Source of the DNA: Halomonas cupida
Lineage (GTDB): Bacteria; Pseudomonadota; Gammaproteobacteria; Pseudomonadales; Halomonadaceae
DNA: 64,000 bases
Reading direction: 5' to 3'
NCBI RefSeq assembly: GCF_900142755.1
Contig: NZ_FRCA01000004.1
Location: 1 to 64,000 of the forward strand
The translations under genes were made by a program, and so were the position numbers. Shown piece by piece: positions 19,995-29,643 of the stretch (its first letter is position 1; each line of letters starts with the position of its first letter). The notes beneath the pieces were generated by a model. The model searched no databases. It was not told where the DNA came from and was given only the letters and a program-made list of their open reading frames with translations.

Positions 19995-21233
19995 CTAGCG
20001 ACCCTCTCTCTGGATACCATTGTCACGCTCCGTCCGGACCGAGCCACTGCTCGAACCGCTCGTCTCGTTGCGAGCGCGTTCGAGAACCTGTGGATCGAGC
20101 TGAGTGTCATCCTGATTGGCTGCTGCTCCGCTGGTACCACGAGCAAGGCGATCCATCGGCAACACCATCAGCGGGCTCTGCTCCGATACGTCGACAAACA
20201 CCTTGTCGGTCTGGCCGAGCACTTCGGACATCACATCCAGATAGAGACGCTCGCGCATCACGTCCGGCGAGTCCTGATATTGCGTCAGCAGCGCGCTGAA
20301 ACGATTGGCCTGACCACGCGCCTCGGCGACCACAGACTCGCGATAGCCCTGTCCCTGTTCGACGATACGCTGAGCCTGACCCTGAGCTTCCGGGATGATG
20401 GCGTTGGCGTAGGCCATGGCCTGGTTGATAGTACGCTGACGATCCTCGCGCGCCCGGATAACGTCATCGAAGGCGTCCTGGACGGCCTCAGGCGGCGATG
20501 TCGATTCGACGTTGAGGGTCACCAGGTGAATCCCGGTGCCGTAGGCATCCAGGTAGGATTGCAGACGACTCGCCACCGCAGAACCGAGAATCTCACGTCC
20601 CGAAGTCAGGATATCGATCATGTCGGTGCCACCGACAACATGACGCAGTGCGGAATCCAGCGCATTCTCCAGTGACAGCTCCGGATCACGTACGTTGAGC
20701 ACATAGCCACGCGGATCGGCAACCTGATACTGGGCCGAGATCTCGACCGAGACGATATTCTCGTCCTGAGTCAGCATTGACTGGGTCTGGCTGACCGAGC
20801 GCACGCGGGTCACGTTGACCATGTGCACATCATCGACCAGCGGCGGATTCCACTGCAGACCCGGATTGACGATTTGCTGGAACTTGCCGAAACGCAGTAC
20901 CACACCGCGCTCGGACTGATCGACCAGATAGAAACCACTGGCTGCCCAGATGGCCACGCCGATCACCAGCAGCAGACCGGGCAATGCCAGGGTATTGCGC
21001 GGCTTGCCGCTCCCCCCCTTCTTGCCACCGCCGCCGCCGCGCTTGCCGCCGCGACCACCCAGCATGTTGTTCAGCTTGTCCTGAAATTTCTTCAGCGCTT
21101 CGTCAAGATCAGGCGGTCCCTGATTGTCGCCGCCGCCACGGTTACCACCGCCATTGCTTCCGCCTCGACGGCCCCCGCCACTCCAGGGGTCTTGCTGGTT
21201 GCCGTTGCCGCCACCAGGCTCATTCCAGGCCAT
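19995..21233 (-). CDS. hflK: HflK, modulator of FtsH protease
   Basis: A 412-residue SPFH protein and partner of HflC. It has a Gly/Asn-rich cytoplasmic N-terminus (MAWNEPGGGNGNQQDPW, then long GGG runs, residues ~1-75), a single membrane helix (~78-98), and the SPFH domain beginning YLVDQSERGVVLRFGKF. The C-terminal half has the REDRQRTINQAMAYAN helix. The start at 21233 gives the family MAWNEPG N-terminus. The gene follows hflX by ~105 bp; a short hairpin (GTGCTCCCATGTGGGAGCA, ~21250-21268) lies in that gap. hflK and hflC are translationally adjacent. Confidence 0.96.
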   Translation of the reverse strand: MAWNEPGGGNGNQQDPWSGGGRRGGSNGGGNRGGGDNQGPPDLDEALKKFQDKLNNMLGGRGGKRGGGGGKKGGSGKPRNTLALPGLLLVIGVAIWAASGFYLVDQSERGVVLRFGKFQQIVNPGLQWNPPLVDDVHMVNVTRVRSVSQTQSMLTQDENIVSVEISAQYQVADPRGYVLNVRDPELSLENALDSALRHVVGGTDMIDILTSGREILGSAVASRLQSYLDAYGTGIHLVTLNVESTSPPEAVQDAFDDVIRAREDRQRTINQAMAYANAIIPEAQGQAQRIVEQGQGYRESVVAEARGQANRFSALLTQYQDSPDVMRERLYLDVMSEVLGQTDKVFVDVSEQSPLMVLPMDRLARGTSGAAANQDDTQLDPQVLERARNETSGSSSGSVRTERDNGIQREGR

Positions 21234-21338
21234 ACGTCGTCTCCACTCTGTGCTCCCATGTGGGAGCATCGGTTGCGATCCATTATATCGCGTCGCCTGA
21301 TCCTGGCGACGCCAGGGGCCAGTCCAGCCCTCGGGTCG

Positions 21339-22655
21339 TCAAGCCTCCCAGGCCTCTCGCTGCTGCAGAGACTCAGGAAGGTAATCCGCGGCACGCTCGT
21401 CCAGCCTCGACATCAGTTGGTAGAACTCGCGACGCGGAAGCCGCAGTGCCAACCTTGAGCGCCCCTGTTCATCAAAATCCTCACCGCGCACTGCACCGGA
21501 CTCATGCAGTGCTGCCCGCAGCCGGCCCTGCTCCGGCGTCAGGGTCAGCGGGAAATCGAGTATATCCTCGGCCAGGCACTCACTCAGTGCTTCAGCCAGC
21601 AGATCGAGGCCTCGTCCTTCACGTGCCGACAGCCAGACAGTCCGGGGCACGCCATGCTCATCGCGCTCGATGCGCGGAGAGCTGTCGAACAGGTCAATCT
21701 TGTTCATTACCAGCAGAGATGGCACATCCGCCGCACCAATCTCCTCCAGCACGTTGTTCACCTGCGTCACGTTCAGTTCACGGTCCGGGTCGGCAGCGTC
21801 GATGACGTGCACCAGCAGCGTCGCCTCGGCCGCTTCCTGCAAGGTGGCTCGGAACGCCTCGACCAGCTTGTGTGGCAGATGACGAATGAAGCCTACCGTA
21901 TCCGCCATCACCACCGGCCCGACATCCTCGACTTCAAGTCGTCGCAGTGTAGGGTCGAGAGTAGCGAAGAGCTGGTCCGCCGCATAGACCTCAGCCTGAG
22001 TCAGGCTGTTGAATAGCGTCGACTTGCCCGCATTGGTATAGCCCACCAACGACACGCTGGGAATCTCGGCGCGAGAACGCGCCCGTCGATTCTGGCTACG
22101 CTGGCTGCGAACCTTGTCGAGCCGCTTATGGATCGACTTGATTCGTGCACGCAACAGGCGACGGTCAGTCTCGAGCTGAGTTTCACCAGGGCCACGCAGA
22201 CCGATACCGCCCTTCTGACGCTCGAGGTGTGTCCAGCCTCGAACCAATCGGGTCGACATGTACTCGAGCTGGGCCAGTTCTACCTGCAACTTGCCCTCAT
22301 GGGTGCGTGCGCGCTGAGCAAAGATGTCGAGAATCAGGCCGGTGCGGTCAAGCACCCGGCATTTCAGCGCCTGCTCGACATTGCGTTCCTGAGAGGGGCT
22401 GAGCGCGTGGTTGAAGATCACCAGTTCCGCCTGATGAACCGACAGAGCCTCGCGCACTTCCTCGAGCTTGCCCGAACCCACAAAACTGCGGGAGTCGGGA
22501 CGCTGTCGGCTGCCGGTAATCAGCGTGGCGGGCTCGGCGCCCGCCGACCTCACCAGTTCCAGAAACTCACCGGGATCTTCGCGCTCCTGCTCGTCCTGAA
22601 AGTCTATGTGGACGAGTATCGCCGTTTCACCGGCGTCGGGACGTTCAAAAAACAA
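21339..22655 (-). CDS. hflX: GTPase HflX, ribosome-splitting factor
   Basis: A 438-residue OBG-class GTPase that rescues stalled ribosomes, for example under heat stress. The N-terminal ND domain with GSGKLEEVREAL leads to the Gly-rich switch GLRGPGETQLETDRRLL near 150-165. G1 is GYTNAGKST (~205), then ADTVGFIRHLP and NKIDLF. The start is TTG at 22655 (TTGTTTTTTGAACGT), giving the usual MFFERPDAGE N-terminus, with TGAGGT upstream. No ATG fits. It sits 18 bp after hfq, in the standard order. Confidence 0.95.
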   Translation of the reverse strand: MFFERPDAGETAILVHIDFQDEQEREDPGEFLELVRSAGAEPATLITGSRQRPDSRSFVGSGKLEEVREALSVHQAELVIFNHALSPSQERNVEQALKCRVLDRTGLILDIFAQRARTHEGKLQVELAQLEYMSTRLVRGWTHLERQKGGIGLRGPGETQLETDRRLLRARIKSIHKRLDKVRSQRSQNRRARSRAEIPSVSLVGYTNAGKSTLFNSLTQAEVYAADQLFATLDPTLRRLEVEDVGPVVMADTVGFIRHLPHKLVEAFRATLQEAAEATLLVHVIDAADPDRELNVTQVNNVLEEIGAADVPSLLVMNKIDLFDSSPRIERDEHGVPRTVWLSAREGRGLDLLAEALSECLAEDILDFPLTLTPEQGRLRAALHESGAVRGEDFDEQGRSRLALRLPRREFYQLMSRLDERAADYLPESLQQREAWEA

Positions 22656-22673
22656 TCAATACCTCACGGATAA

Positions 22674-22919
22674 TCAGCTCTCCGGCTGCGCAGCAGGATC
22701 CTGAGCAGGCAGACGGACGTTGCGTGACGGCACGACAGTGGAGATGGCGTGCTTGTAGACCATCTGACTGACGGTGTTACGCAGCAGAATGACAAATTGG
22801 TCAAATGACTCGATCTGGCCCTGCAGCTTGATGCCGTTGACCAGGAAAATCGATACCGGAATGCGCTCCTTGCGCAGAATGTTCAGGTACGGGTCTTGAA
22901 GGGACTGCCCTTTGGACAT
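22674..22919 (-). CDS. hfq: RNA chaperone Hfq
   Basis: An 81-residue Sm-like protein that forms hexamers and pairs small RNAs with mRNAs. Sm1 is seen in [22 protein letters not shown] and the Sm2 signature in [12 protein letters not shown]. Gln8 ([11 protein letters not shown]) and Tyr/Lys of YKHA are the classical RNA-contact residues. The C-terminal tail is only ~15 residues, as in Pseudomonas and unlike the long E. coli tail. GGGAG precedes the ATG at 22919. The 129-bp gap to miaA probably contains an internal promoter. Confidence 0.98.
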   Translation of the reverse strand: MSKGQSLQDPYLNILRKERIPVSIFLVNGIKLQGQIESFDQFVILLRNTVSQMVYKHAISTVVPSRNVRLPAQDPAAQPES

Positions 22920-23048
22920 GTTGCTCTCCCTGATAAGTCTCTTAGGGGTTAACGTTATTCCGACACTCGCCAACTCGCTCATGAGAGGCGACCATCCGAG
23001 GATACGGCTGGGCTCATGCAATGGGCCACACGAACTGGATATCTTACG

Positions 23049-23996
23049 CTATGTGCCCGAAACGCGCACCAGTTTCAATAACTCAGCTGCCGCTTTGCCC
23101 GCCAGCGGATCGACCCAGTGGAGCTCCGGCCAACTTCGTAGCCAGGTCAACTGGCGTTTGGCCAGTTGACGGGTCGCTACCACCCCACGATAGCGCATTT
23201 CCGCCAGGTCATAGTCTCCATCGAGGTAGTGCCATGCCTGACGGTAACCTACGCACTTCATGGATGGCAGTTCCAGGGACAGGTCGCCTCGCGCTCGCAA
23301 CGTCGCCACTTCATCGAGGAAACCGGCTTCCAGCATCAACGAGAAGCGCCTGGCGATGCGTTCGTGCAACACAGCCCTGTCCGCTGGCGCGAGTCCTATG
23401 GACAGGGTTCGGAACGGAAAGTTTTGTGGTGGCTGTCTATTCCACAGTTCCGTCAGTGATTGACCACTGATTTCATGCACTTCCAATGCACGCATCAGAC
23501 GCTGAGGATCATTGGGGTGAATGCGCGATGCCGACTCAGGGTCTACTTCGCCGAGGCGCCGATGGAGCGCTTCCAGGCCTTGTTCACGGGCCATCTGCTC
23601 CAGCTTCTGCCGCACCGCAGGGTCCGCCGAGGGCAGATTGGCCACACCATCCATCAATCGCTTGAAGTACATCATGGTACCGCCAACGAGCAGCGGCACC
23701 TTCCCCTTCGCCACGATGTCCTGCATTTCGCGCAAGGCGTCTTCGCGGAACTCGGCGGCGCTGTAGGCCTCCACCGGGTCACGAATATCAATCAGCCGAT
23801 GAGGAGCACGCCTCAACTCATCCGCCGAGGGTTTGGCACTACCGATGTCCATACCGCGATAGATCATCGCCGAATCGACGCTGACGATCTCGCCATTGAG
23901 TGCTTCACGCAGCTCGATGGCGAGATCGGTCTTGCCCGCTGCCGTGGGCCCCATCAATAGAATTGCCAGAGGCCTTGGGTCCGAACTCATCGTCAT
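23049..23996 (-). CDS. miaA: tRNA dimethylallyltransferase
   Basis: A 315-residue enzyme that adds the dimethylallyl group to A37 of tRNAs reading UNN codons. The P-loop [11 protein letters not shown] is at ~16-26, [17 protein letters not shown] at ~40-56, [14 protein letters not shown] near 70, and [15 protein letters not shown] near 103. The C-terminal KRQLTWLRS is present. The start ATG overlaps the mutL stop by four bases (ATGA), consistent with coupled translation. It belongs to the amiB-mutL-miaA-hfq run. Confidence 0.97.
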   Translation of the reverse strand: MTMSSDPRPLAILLMGPTAAGKTDLAIELREALNGEIVSVDSAMIYRGMDIGSAKPSADELRRAPHRLIDIRDPVEAYSAAEFREDALREMQDIVAKGKVPLLVGGTMMYFKRLMDGVANLPSADPAVRQKLEQMAREQGLEALHRRLGEVDPESASRIHPNDPQRLMRALEVHEISGQSLTELWNRQPPQNFPFRTLSIGLAPADRAVLHERIARRFSLMLEAGFLDEVATLRARGDLSLELPSMKCVGYRQAWHYLDGDYDLAEMRYRGVVATRQLAKRQLTWLRSWPELHWVDPLAGKAAAELLKLVRVSGT

Positions 23997-26053
23997 TGGC
24001 CTCTGAGGAACAGCTTGTCCAGCTCACGCAGACTCATCTGTGTCCAGGTCGGGCGACCATGATTGCATTGTCCGCTGCGTTCAGTGCGCTCCATATCACG
24101 CAGCAGTGCATTCATCTCGGCGATGGTCAACTGACGATTGGCGCGCACACTGCCATGGCAGGCCATGGTGGCCAGCAGTTCATTGATATGCGCCTCGATG
24201 CGATCGGATCGCCCAAACCGCTCGAGATCGGCCAGCATCTCGCGTACCAGCGGCTCGACATCGGCATCGGCCAGCAGCGCCGGAACCTGGCGAACCAGCA
24301 GGGTTTCTGGCCCCGCGGCATCCAGCTCCACCCCCAGACGGGAGAAGGCATCACGCTCGCTCTCGGCGGTCTCCACCTCACTGGCACTGGCTGCCAGCGA
24401 CACCGGCACCAACAATGGCTGGGCATCCAGGGCCCCACCATGCACCTGGGACTTCATCCGCTCATAGACAATACGTTCGTGAGCGGCATGCATATCGACC
24501 AGTATCATCCCCTGGGCGTTCTGCGCCACGATGTAGATACCGTGCAGTTGCGCCACGGCGTAACCGAGTGGCGGTGACTGGGTGGCATCCTCTTCGGGCA
24601 TCGTCGGCATGGGCCGCGGTGCCTCGGCAACCCCCATCATGGTACGAGGCTCGGGCGAGCCTCGCTCCGCCAGCGCCTGATCAGCCGCCATGCCACCGGC
24701 TCGGGGCGCACCGGGCTGAGGTGTCAGCAGGTTCTGCTCATGATCCGGGTGCAACTGACGATAGCCATCCATGAAGGCACGCACCCGATCCGGAGTCACG
24801 CCGCCACCTTCATCGTCCCGACGTGCATGCAGCGCCATGGGCTGCTGTTGCCAGGCTGGCTGGGGCCCAGTCTGTTGAGACATGCTCTGTTGAGACATGC
24901 TCTGTTGAGACATGGCCTGTTGAGGCGAGGCGTCTCGAGCCGCAGCCGGCTGACGAATCTCTCCGGTTTCCGGGTCGACATCCAGTTCCTCATGGACCTC
25001 GCCGGCATTCGGCTCGGCATGCCCCGCTCGCGCCTCTCCCAGCGCACGATGCAGGCTGGAGAACAGGAAATCATGCACCATGCGGCCGTCGCGGAAGCGC
25101 ACTTCATGCTTGGTCGGGTGCACATTGACGTCGACCACGGCGGGATCAACATCAAGGTAGAGCACGAACACCGGGTGCCGACCGTGGAACAGCACATCAC
25201 GATAGGCCTGACGAATGGCGTGGGCTACCAGCCGATCCCGCACCACGCGACCGTTGACGAAGAAGTACTGCTGGTCGGCCTGGGCGCGGGAATGTGTCGG
25301 CAACCCCACCCAACCCCACAGACGCAGGCTGCCTACCTCGATGTCGAGGGTCAGGGCATTGTCGAGGAAGTTCTTGCCCAGCAGAGACTTGAGTCGCCGC
25401 TCACGCTCGTCATCCGTTTGCGCCAGCGGCAATTGGTGCAGGGTCTTCTGGTTATGGCGCAAGACCCAGCCGATATCGAAGCGCGAGAGCGCCTGACGCC
25501 GGAAGGACTCCTCGACGTGACCGAACTCGGTCTTTTCGGTGCGCAGGAACTTGCGCCGTGCCGGCGTATTGAAGAACAGATCACGCACCAGTACCGAGGT
25601 GCCCCTCGGGTGAGGTGCCGGGGAAACCCGTGGCTCCATGCGCCGACCTTCGGCGACCACACGCCAACCATTGCGCGGGTCCTCATCAGTATTGGAAACC
25701 AGCTCCAGCCGCGACACCGAACTGATCGAGGCCAGTGCCTCGCCACGGAAGCCCAGACTGGCCACGCCTTCCAGCTCCTCCAGCGAGGTGATCTTGCTGG
25801 TAGCATGACGCGACAGTGACAGCGGGAGGTCTTCCTCACTGATTCCCGAGCCGTCGTCACGCACCTTGATCAGACGCGAGCCTCCCGCTTCGATCTCGAC
25901 TTCGATCCGTGTGCTGCCGGCATCAATGGCGTTCTCGACCAGTTCCTTGACCACCGATGCCGGCCGCTCGACCACCTCACCGGCGGCAATCTGGTTGGCC
26001 AGCCGGGGGTCGAGCACCTGGATTCTGCGGTGTTCGCTCCTGATCTCACTCAT
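23993..26053 (-). CDS. mutL: DNA mismatch repair protein MutL
   Basis: A 686-residue protein with an N-terminal GHKL ATPase (residues ~10-340: [41 protein letters not shown]), a variable linker, and a C-terminal dimerisation/nuclease domain. The C-terminal domain carries [12 protein letters not shown] near residue 517 and GQCNHGRPT near the end. These are the metal-binding endonuclease motifs found in MutL of organisms without MutH, such as Pseudomonas, and absent from E. coli MutL. The linker holds a five-residue repeat (SMSQQ). It overlaps amiB upstream and miaA downstream by four bases each. Confidence 0.97.
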   Translation of the reverse strand: MSEIRSEHRRIQVLDPRLANQIAAGEVVERPASVVKELVENAIDAGSTRIEVEIEAGGSRLIKVRDDGSGISEEDLPLSLSRHATSKITSLEELEGVASLGFRGEALASISSVSRLELVSNTDEDPRNGWRVVAEGRRMEPRVSPAPHPRGTSVLVRDLFFNTPARRKFLRTEKTEFGHVEESFRRQALSRFDIGWVLRHNQKTLHQLPLAQTDDERERRLKSLLGKNFLDNALTLDIEVGSLRLWGWVGLPTHSRAQADQQYFFVNGRVVRDRLVAHAIRQAYRDVLFHGRHPVFVLYLDVDPAVVDVNVHPTKHEVRFRDGRMVHDFLFSSLHRALGEARAGHAEPNAGEVHEELDVDPETGEIRQPAAARDASPQQAMSQQSMSQQSMSQQTGPQPAWQQQPMALHARRDDEGGGVTPDRVRAFMDGYRQLHPDHEQNLLTPQPGAPRAGGMAADQALAERGSPEPRTMMGVAEAPRPMPTMPEEDATQSPPLGYAVAQLHGIYIVAQNAQGMILVDMHAAHERIVYERMKSQVHGGALDAQPLLVPVSLAASASEVETAESERDAFSRLGVELDAAGPETLLVRQVPALLADADVEPLVREMLADLERFGRSDRIEAHINELLATMACHGSVRANRQLTIAEMNALLRDMERTERSGQCNHGRPTWTQMSLRELDKLFLRGQ
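24871..24930 (-). repeat. 15-bp in-frame tandem repeat in the mutL linker
   Basis: Four consecutive 15-bp units (TCTGTTGAGACATGC and close variants on the plus strand) encode repeated SMSQQ in the disordered MutL linker. The unit length keeps the frame, so copy number can change without truncation. Confidence 0.85.
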
Positions 26054-27498
26054 GTACTGGGAATCCTCAATACCTGTCCGACGCGAATGACATCGCCGGA
26101 GAGCTCATTGACCTGGCGCAGTTGGCCAAGCGAAACCCCATGCTGCGAGGCAATGCCTGACAGGGTATCACCGGGCTGAATTCGGTACTCGTTGGAGTCC
26201 GTCTCGCGGCCGTGGTCGCGATTCCACGCCAGCAGGCTCGCCGGTGGCGGGTTCTGCTCGAAGTGGGCACGCACACCGCCGAATACCGCGCTCATCATCC
26301 GCTCCTGATAGCCGCCATCGCGCAGGCGGCGCTCCTCATCCGGGTTGGAAATGAAGCCTGTCTCGACCAGCAGCGAGGGGATGTCCGGCGACTTGAGTAC
26401 CACGAAGCCAGCCTGCTCAACTCGTGGCTTGTGTAGATCATTGACACGACCGATGCGATCCAGCACCGCCCCACCGATGGTCAGGGAGTCATTGAGGGTC
26501 GCCGTCATGGTCAGATCCAGCAATACACCACGCAACACCTGGTCCTTGTCATCCAGTGACAGGCTGCCGTCGACGCCACCAATCAAGTCAGAACGGTTCT
26601 CGGAAGTGGCCAGCCATTTGGCGGTTTCCGAGGTGGCACCACTCTGCGACAGCGCGAACACCGAGCTACCGTGAGGCCGCGGGCTGTTGAAGGCATCGGC
26701 GTGGATCGAGACGAAGAAGTCTGCCTTCTGCTCACGGGCAATCAGCGTGCGTTGACGCAAGCCGATATAATAATCGCCATCGCGGATCATCACCGCCCGG
26801 AAGCCAGCCGTCTGGTTGATCATTCGAGCCAGGCGATCGGCCATCTCCAGCACCACGTCCTTCTCGCGCGTCCCACTGGGGCCTGTGGCACCGGGGTCCT
26901 CACCACCATGCCCTGCATCCACGGCAATGATGATGTCACGCTTGGGGTGTGGCTGCGCTTCAGTCACCGTCGGAGCCGTCTCGACCGGATCAAGCCCTTC
27001 GGCAACGGCAACGGTCCGGGCACGCTCAGCGGCAATTTCCTGCTCGCGGATCATCGATTCGATGGGGTCGATCGGATCCTCAACTGCGCTTTCCCCCGGA
27101 TACTCCAGATCCACCACCAGGCGATCGCCGTACTGATCATTGGGCGATAACGCAAAATGTCGCGGCTCCACAGCACGATCCAGCTCGAGAACCACCCGCA
27201 GATCATCGCCCTCGCGAACCCCGGTGCGCACCTCGCTGATGGCACTGCCATCGAGGTCGATACTGGCTGGATCCGAGTCCAGTTGCGTATCGGCCAGGTC
27301 AATGACCAGTCGGCTTGGATTATCCAGAGTGAACACCGAAGCGCTCACCGGAGCCGAGAGGTCAAATACCAGTCGCGAATGGTCGGGCGCAGCCCAGAGT
27401 CGCATGTTCTCGACTGTCGAGGCGTGAACCGAAGCCACGAACAAACCGGGTGCCGCCAGTGCAGTCAGCGCGACCCACTTCCAAAGGGCTGCCCTCAT
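26050..27498 (-). CDS. amiB: N-acetylmuramoyl-L-alanine amidase (AmiB/AmiC type) with LysM domain
   Basis: A 482-residue exported cell-wall hydrolase that splits daughter cells. It has a signal peptide (residues 1-26, ending SVHA), an AMIN septum-targeting domain (~28-130) and an Amidase_3 catalytic domain (~190-410) with the zinc ligands in [14 protein letters not shown], a Glu in KDVVLEMA, and [10 protein letters not shown]-terminal LysM domain has [17 protein letters not shown]. It starts within the tsaE end (4-bp overlap) and overlaps mutL. The amiB-mutL order is conserved among gammaproteobacteria. Confidence 0.95.
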   Translation of the reverse strand: MRAALWKWVALTALAAPGLFVASVHASTVENMRLWAAPDHSRLVFDLSAPVSASVFTLDNPSRLVIDLADTQLDSDPASIDLDGSAISEVRTGVREGDDLRVVLELDRAVEPRHFALSPNDQYGDRLVVDLEYPGESAVEDPIDPIESMIREQEIAAERARTVAVAEGLDPVETAPTVTEAQPHPKRDIIIAVDAGHGGEDPGATGPSGTREKDVVLEMADRLARMINQTAGFRAVMIRDGDYYIGLRQRTLIAREQKADFFVSIHADAFNSPRPHGSSVFALSQSGATSETAKWLATSENRSDLIGGVDGSLSLDDKDQVLRGVLLDLTMTATLNDSLTIGGAVLDRIGRVNDLHKPRVEQAGFVVLKSPDIPSLLVETGFISNPDEERRLRDGGYQERMMSAVFGGVRAHFEQNPPPASLLAWNRDHGRETDSNEYRIQPGDTLSGIASQHGVSLGQLRQVNELSGDVIRVGQVLRIPST

Positions 27499-28016
27499 GC
27501 GCTACCTCCCGACGAGCCATCTCCCGACGAACCATCTCCCGACATGCAGTCCGCCAACTGCGGGTCCTGCCGCAGACGCGCCAGCACCTCCTCTCCCCAG
27601 GCAGTACCGGCCTGAAGACATGCCTCTCGACCACGACCGGCGTGACTCAAGGCAACCACCAGATCGGCCTCGGGAAGCCAGCCTTCACCGCGCTCCGCCC
27701 ATTCGATCAGGCACAGGGTGTCATCGGCGAGCAGGTCGCGGCCGCCTATGAATTCCAGCTCCTCGGGATCGCCGAGGCGATAAAGGTCGAAATGGTTCAC
27801 CCGTCCGGCTTCCAGTTCGTAGGGTTCCACCAGGGTATAGGTTGGGCTCTTCACAGCGCCCTGGTGTCCATAAGCACGCAACACCCCTCTGGTCAGTGTT
27901 GTCTTGCCGGCGCCCAGCTCACCGGATAGATGAACACGGCCGCGCCCTTCCAGCGCCCGTCCCAGGCACTCTCCAAATGCGACCTGACGGTCTTCATCAT
28001 CGAGTCGCAGCAGCAT
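27495..28016 (-). CDS. tsaE: tRNA threonylcarbamoyladenosine biosynthesis ATPase TsaE
   Basis: A 173-residue P-loop ATPase that works with TsaB and TsaD to make t6A37 in ANN-decoding tRNAs. The Walker A motif is SGELGAGKTTLTRG near residues 31-44; SPTYTLVEPYE, NHFDLYRL and LCLIEWAERGEGWLP all match the family. Length is a little above the usual ~155 because of a C-terminal SGDGSSGDGSSGG tail encoded by a 15-bp repeat. It overlaps the end of nnrDE by 20 bp and amiB by 4 bp, indicating tight coupling. Confidence 0.95.
   Translation of the reverse strand: MLLRLDDEDRQVAFGECLGRALEGRGRVHLSGELGAGKTTLTRGVLRAYGHQGAVKSPTYTLVEPYELEAGRVNHFDLYRLGDPEELEFIGGRDLLADDTLCLIEWAERGEGWLPEADLVVALSHAGRGREACLQAGTAWGEEVLARLRQDPQLADCMSGDGSSGDGSSGGSA
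27506..27550 (-). repeat. 15-bp in-frame tandem repeat at the tsaE C-terminus
   Basis: Three 15-bp units (CTCCCGACGAGCCAT, CTCCCGACGAACCAT, then a diverged copy) encode the DGSSG repeats of the TsaE tail. Confidence 0.8.
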
Positions 28017-29535
28017 CTTCCTCGCCCATTGTCGGGTTGATCAAAATTCGTGCACAGAATGCCAGATCGCTGGCCAGCAAGCCACGTTCTCCCGCTTGAC
28101 GTGCTGCACGGTCACCGGCCAGTGCATGTGCCAGTACCGCGCATTGTGCGGCCTGTTCCAGCTCCAGCCCCTGAGCCACCAGTCCGGTGATAAGGCCTGT
28201 CAATACATCGCCCATGCCTCCGCTGGCCATGCCTGGGTTGCCATAGGGGCAGAGTGCCAGGCCACGGGGGCCACAGATCAGCGTGCCTGCGCCCTTGAGG
28301 ACCACGACACCACCCAGACGACTCTGCAGCTGCCGTGCCGCCGTCGGGCGATCGGCCTCGACCTCGGCCACTGAACAGCCCAGCAGACGTGCCGCCTCAC
28401 CGGGGTGTGGCGTGAGTATCCAGTTGTCGCGCTGCATGCCCATGAAGCGGGAGGCGAGCAGGTTGAGGGCATCCGCATCCACCACCATCGGCAGCGACTG
28501 CTCCAGCGCGCACTGCAGCATCGCTTGCCCCCAACTATCCAGGGAAAGCCCCGGACCGATGGCCAGCACACTGAGAGACTCGAGTAATGGCGGCAACTGG
28601 GTAGCATGAATCAGCCCCCGCACCATGACCTCAGGGCAACGCACCAGACTGGCCGTGACATGTTCCGGCGCTGTCGCCAACATCACTCGTCCTGCTCCGG
28701 ATCTGGCACAGGCCTCGGCAGCGAGCAATGCGGCTCCGCCATATCCCGGAGCTCCACCAATGACACCAGCGAAGCCCAGCGCACCCTTGTGGGTATCGCG
28801 CGGCCTGGCGGGCAGCATCTCCGTCAGATACTGCGGTGCCAAGCGCCAGGCAATGGGCCTGATATCGTAATGCGCCAGAGCATCCAACCCCAGCGGTTCC
28901 ACCACAACTTCCCCACAGTGCGCCGCACCGCATCCGGTGTAGAGGCCCAGCTTGTCGGCGATGAAGGTCACGGTGACATCAGCCCTGACGGCAATATCAC
29001 CGGCGGCCGCGCCATCGGCATTGATCCCCGAGGGGATATCGATGGCCAACACCGGCCGCCCTGAGTCCCGTATGGCGTGGATGGCATCGGCCCATGCCGG
29101 GCGTAGCTCTCCCTGAAAGCCGGTACCGAGCAAGGCGTCGACGATGACTTCACCGTCGATCGGTGCGCCGGATTGCCAGTCGTGCCACTCTACCCCGGCG
29201 GCATCGGCCATCTTCGCGGCACGCAACGCGTCCCCGCTCAAGCGCTCCCGCGGCACCAGAGAATAGCGCTGCACTCGGCGCCCTTCATGAGCAGCCAGAG
29301 CGGCCAGCACATGGCCATCACCGCCGTTGTTTCCTCCGCCGCACAACACGGTCAGGCTGCGGGTGGCGGGCCAACGCGCCTTCAACCACCGCCATGCCGT
29401 ACCCGAGGCGCGCTGCATCAAGGCAAACCCATCGATCTCTCCGGCGATGGCTCGGCGATCCAGCTCACGGACCTGGTCTGCAGCGAACAGGGGCATCTGG
29501 CCGGCATGCATCAAGTCACGGGCAGAAGCGCTCAT
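27997..29535 (-). CDS. nnrD: Bifunctional NAD(P)H-hydrate epimerase / ADP-dependent NAD(P)H-hydrate dehydratase
   Basis: A 512-residue metabolite-repair enzyme that restores hydrated NADH and NADPH. The N-terminal YjeF_N epimerase domain (~15-225) has LCGGGNNGGDGHVLAALA and VDALLGTGFQGELR. The C-terminal ribokinase-like dehydratase domain (~230-500) has HKGALGFAGVIGGAPGYGGAALLAAEAC, LTPHPGEAARLLG and GNPGMASGGMGDVLTGLI. ATG 29535 has AGGAGG nine bases upstream and is preferred over the frame start at 29568. It is the first gene of the long minus-strand run and is divergent from queG. Confidence 0.95.
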   Translation of the reverse strand: MSASARDLMHAGQMPLFAADQVRELDRRAIAGEIDGFALMQRASGTAWRWLKARWPATRSLTVLCGGGNNGGDGHVLAALAAHEGRRVQRYSLVPRERLSGDALRAAKMADAAGVEWHDWQSGAPIDGEVIVDALLGTGFQGELRPAWADAIHAIRDSGRPVLAIDIPSGINADGAAAGDIAVRADVTVTFIADKLGLYTGCGAAHCGEVVVEPLGLDALAHYDIRPIAWRLAPQYLTEMLPARPRDTHKGALGFAGVIGGAPGYGGAALLAAEACARSGAGRVMLATAPEHVTASLVRCPEVMVRGLIHATQLPPLLESLSVLAIGPGLSLDSWGQAMLQCALEQSLPMVVDADALNLLASRFMGMQRDNWILTPHPGEAARLLGCSVAEVEADRPTAARQLQSRLGGVVVLKGAGTLICGPRGLALCPYGNPGMASGGMGDVLTGLITGLVAQGLELEQAAQCAVLAHALAGDRAARQAGERGLLASDLAFCARILINPTMGEEDAAATR

Positions 29536-29643
29536 ACGGTGTTCCCTCCTGGCGGGATGATTTACCATGGTGCGATATTCCCTTATCCAGTCTAAAGGCT
29601 TCTCTGCTCGTTTCGGCAGAAGTTGCCAGGTTTAACCTCTTTC

